Source: Rhynchopus sp. YZ270_cl-10 (Eukaryota > Euglenozoa > Diplonemea > Diplonemida > Diplonemidae). From it: a stretch of DNA of 64,000 nt. Below, piece by piece: positions 60,682-64,000 of the stretch. Each line of letters begins with the position of its first letter. The first letter of the stretch is position 1. The notes under the pieces are model-generated. The model was not told where the DNA came from. It did no database searches and saw nothing but the letters and a program-made list of their open reading frames with translations. The stretch lies in contig OZ037875.1 of NCBI GenBank assembly GCA_964035575.1, positions 496,001 through 560,000 on the forward strand, given 5' to 3'. The position numbers and the translations under genes are program-made.

Positions 60682-63600
60682 TCAATGACTCATCTTGCTA
60701 GGGTCTAAGTGGAATGCGAGTAAGTCCATCGTGATTGGAGTCTCGTCCTCCTGTTGGGTGGTGGAATGTGCTGTGGTGTATTTTCCCTGACGCCAAGCAA
60801 TTTTTTGTACAGCCAATCTGGGGTAGTTTCTGTACTGACCCTTTTTTGACAGTAATTTATAATCTTAAATTTTCCCGCGTTTGAAAAGAGTGAAAAAAAT
60901 GTTGATAATACAAAACGTCCCTGCTACGCAGGCCCTTCTGTGGGGTATCGAACCTTAGAGATGGTATGGGAATAAGAGGAAAACTGTCGACATAGTGTCA
61001 TAACAATAACAATAATAGCCAAATTCAAAGATGTCGCCAACATACCACTGGACTGCGAAGCGGGATAGTGACAGGCCACCTTGAGAAGATACCGAGCAGC
61101 TCTGCGGCCTCGGCTGTCTGAAGCCACTTGTCGCCACGTGGTAGGACGGCGAGAACAGAGAGACCGTTCTTGCACTCACTGACGGCCTTCACTGTCCACT
61201 GTGCGATGCGCGAGAAGGGCGGGAACATGTAGACACGTCCATTGTGGTCCGTTGCAAGCTCAATCCAGCTCTGGACCAACCCATCCGTCATGCTCTCCGG
61301 CACCGGGTACGGGCATGGGTCAAACGCGTTGCGGCCGTCCCACTCAATCTCTGTCAGTTTGTGCAGCTGCGCAAAGAGCTCTGCACTAGTCAACAGCACA
61401 TCCTCACGCCGCAGGCCAAACCTGCGCATAGTCCACTCCAACTCAGGGGTCACCACAAAGGGCACCTCGTCTCCCTTGCCTTCGCCGTCAGTGTCCAGGC
61501 TTGCCAAATGCACGCCCTCGGGACTCCATGTGGGGAGACTGCTCTCCGGTGTGAGCTGCTTTTTTGCTGTCCCGGGGAGGTCCGGCAGTCTTGCGTACGC
61601 TGCGTGAAGCATCGGAAAGCGTGTCGTGTCGAGTTGGCGTGTGTTGTTGATCATGTCGTACAACGCCGTGGCGTCGGGTGTCTCTACAATAGCAGAGTCG
61701 TTCCCAACACTGAGCACAGAGATCGTGTCTACCGGTGCGTCATCAAGGCGTACCTGTCGCAGCAGTGCGCCCAACAGCTTCGCCACATCAGCCCCTCCCT
61801 CCCCAAGGTAGCTCTGCAGCCCGCCCGCCACACTCATCGTAGACGGGGTGCGTACAAGCGTCTTCACCTCCTGCTCCATGACCACATCCTGCTTCTCATC
61901 CACACCCCAATCATCTGGGCGGAGGCTGTACCGCGCGAGGGCGCCACCCTCTGACCCAGGGTTCAACAACTGCAGCATCTCTGCATTCCCAGAGGCCCCA
62001 GTAAAGGACGTACAAAAGGACGATGGCGCGGCACGTGCATAGATGTGATGCAGGGGGTTGTGCCCCACAACTGTCAACGGCGGTGCGTCCTCCTCGGCAA
62101 CAATCGTGTCCAGTGGCGTGGCGTGGTGGTCCGCACACGGGACCGAGTTGAGGTAGGCCCGGATCGAGACAACGGCACTGGTGCATATGTCGTCCACCTC
62201 TGCCTCCTCCTCGGAGAAGCTGTCTGTGTCCATGTCGCCCAGGGCAGCGCGTGCCTTAGAGAGGACAGTGGCAAAGCGCTTAGGAACGTCTTCCCTGTGG
62301 AGGGCTCCGGTGGTGGCTTCGGAGACGAGGAGCTCGATCTGGGCAAGGGTCGTGATGACGCTGTGCTTGAGCTTGAGGACCTCCTGTATGTCAGCCTCAC
62401 GCAGGTACCCGCTCTGTCGGAGGTACGCAAGCTTGCGGGTGCGGTCCTCAGCCTCATCGTTGGCGTGCAGCTTCGCAAGGTGGCGCTTGCGATCCGTTGC
62501 CATCGCCTGCTTCTGTCGGTCGGTTCGGCCCACATCCTCATCCTCCCACTGCTTCGCAAGCTTTTTGTCGCGTTCGCTCCGTTTCACCTCATTCGCCTCG
62601 TCCTGCTCCGCAGGTGTTGGCATGTGTTTGTTGCGGTTGCTCACCGTGACACTCACCTTCCCATCTGTGACCTTGAACGTATCCGGGTAGGCCTTAAAGA
62701 ACTCGGTCAACCCCTCGGGGTGCGTCTCCTTGAAGAGCTGCTGGTTCAGTGCGTCAGCTGCGAGGTGGCCCTCCAAGGCGCTGATTGCTACCTCTGCGTT
62801 GTCCCCGTCTGTCAGGGAGACTACCCTGCGCAGCACCCATCGCCGTGTGCCCTCGTGCAGGAAGGAGTTGTCCCAGCCAAGCTTTGTCAGCAGCGAGCTC
62901 ACCTTGAAGGACAGCTTTAGCGGCATCGACTTCGGCTGCTGAGGGTACTTCTGCGCACGCACCTTCATGGGGCCCTTCCCGGGTGGTGCAGGCGGTGCGG
63001 GCGGTGGAGGTGCCCTGCCGCCTGGTTGCCCGATCATCATCGGACCCTTCATCGGTGGCGCTCCGGGGGGTGCCGGGGGTGCCGGTGGTGCTGGGGGCAG
63101 GCCTTTCGTGCCGGTGGTTGGCGGCTGTGCGGCAATAGTGCCGTCGCTGAGCTTGAGTATCTTGCTTGCGGGCCCGTCGGTGCTCTCGCTGGGGCGCTTC
63201 CCTGCGACAGAGGTGGAGGCGACAGGGGTAGGTGCAGGCACGACGACGTTGCTCGGTGTGTCTTTTGTCTCCGGTGCAGCAGCAACCTTCTGCTGTGCTG
63301 CCTGCTCCTTCGCACGCTTCTGCAGGTCCTGCTGCCGCTTCAGGAAGGCGGCCTTCTCCTCCAGCTCCTGCAGCTTCTGGTGGCTAGCAGACGTGGGTCT
63401 TGGCGGGCCGTGTTCCTTGGGTACCAGCGTGGGGCCTGATGGTGGTGGTTGCGGGCCATGTTGCTGTGCGCCTTTGCCTTTTCCTTTTCCTTTACCTTTG
63501 CCGCCATGCTGTTGATGCTGTTGTTGCTGCTGCAGTTGCTGCTGCTGCCACCCCTGCTGTGCCGCATAGCCCCTCCCCTGTTGCTGTTGGAACTGCTGGC

Positions 63601-64000
63601 CCTGCTGTTGCTGTTGGAGGCTTTGCTGCTGAAGTTTTTGCAGCATCTGGTTTTGAATCTGCTGCTGCTGGAGTTGCTGCTGCTGTTGCTGCAACTGCAG
63701 TTGTGCCTGTTGCTGTGCCTGCAGTTGTGCTTGCTGTTGCAACTGCTGCTGCTGCTGCAGTTGTGCCTGCTGGAGTTGCTGTTGGAGCGCCTGCTGTTGC
63801 ATGACTCCGCCCTGCTGTCTGAACTGCGGTTGCTGCTGCTGCTGCTGCCATGAATTGGCACCTCCAGCACTCGCCGTCACGTTGTCCCCATCCCATGCTA
63901 CTTTCGGTGCAACCTGTGCTTGCTGTCCCTGGTAAGCCCCTTGCACACCACCCTGCAACAATTGCAGGAGATTTCTCTGCTGTGCAGCATAATCACCCAT
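60682..64000 (-). CDS. Q-rich protein with a possible Dam-like methyltransferase fold, two exons
   Basis: Exon 1 is 64000-61046 (985 codons) and exon 2 is 60750-60682 (22 codons and TGA), joined in phase 0 across an intron with GTATGT and CAACAG ends. The ATG is the last codon of the window, so more N-terminal protein may lie outside. Residues 49-190 are mostly Gln; 290-350 are Pro/Gly-rich. About 360-450 reads LSFKVSSLLTKLGWDNSFL and GLTEFFKAYPDTFKVTDGKV, like a winged-helix (LOTUS-type) fold. A charged coil follows. The C-terminus has DPCPYPVPESMTDGLVQSW, then NGRVYMFPPFSRIAQWTVKA and GLSVLAVLPRGDKWLQ, the layout of phage/eukaryotic Dam-type N6-adenine methyltransferases, but with FPPFS (926-930) where active enzymes have N/DPPY. 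Catalysis is therefore doubtful. Exon 2 is supported by phase and splice sites only. Confidence 0.8.
60900..60955 (+). repeat. Dispersed short repeat, family A (diverged), in an intron
   Basis: Reads TGTTGATAATACAAAACGTC, then TGCTACGCAGGCCCTTCTGT and GGGGTATCGAACC. Confidence 0.6.

Overview
This is nuclear DNA of a unicellular eukaryote. The evidence is spliceosomal introns with GTATG-type donors and CAG/TAG acceptors, a calmodulin gene, the transport subunit TRAPPC3/Bet3, an importin-5-type karyopherin and an NRDE2-type RNA-surveillance factor. Coding islands are GC-rich. The DNA between them is AT-rich and full of homopolymer tracts and short dispersed repeats. The lineage cannot be fixed by reading alone. 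An intron-bearing free-living protist, perhaps a metamonad such as a Kipferlia-like fornicate, is only a guess. Nearly every gene lies on the minus strand; the one clear exception is a gene tail at the left edge.

Layout. 1-9.4 kb: a plus-strand gene tail, two unrecognised minus-strand genes, and a two-exon calmodulin gene whose 5' flank carries about 33 copies of a hexanucleotide. 9.7-20.6 kb: five tandem paralogues of a ubiquitin-like plus beta-propeller protein ending in Cys-Gln-Cys-Cys; their differences cluster in short blocks about one blade apart. A near-identical fragment of a related gene 27 kb away sits beside the fifth copy. 21.7-23.1 kb: three-exon TRAPPC3. 25.4-28.7 kb: importin-5. 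28.7-34.2 kb: a gene-poor stretch with repeats and an ankyrin fragment. 34.2-35.5 kb: an RHS/Crinkler-like protein with a membrane segment. 36.7-38.2 kb: a four-exon small membrane protein. 38.7-49.4 kb: a compact run of four genes (a 1,314-residue protein, NRDE2, a second ubiquitin-like/propeller protein, an ankyrin protein), followed by an 802-bp foldback element. 52.4-57.6 kb: a 1,707-residue protein with a TRIM-like coiled coil. 57.9 kb: a fragment of large-subunit rRNA. 59.5-64 kb: a J-domain protein and a Q-rich protein with a possible Dam-like methyltransferase fold at its C-terminus.

The conserved genes are housekeeping: calcium signalling, vesicle tethering, nuclear import and RNA surveillance. 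The lineage-specific part is the family of ubiquitin-like/propeller proteins, which is the best candidate here for an undescribed system. At least four families of 40-110 bp repeats with hairpin cores, plus several miniature inverted-repeat elements, fill introns and intergenic DNA.
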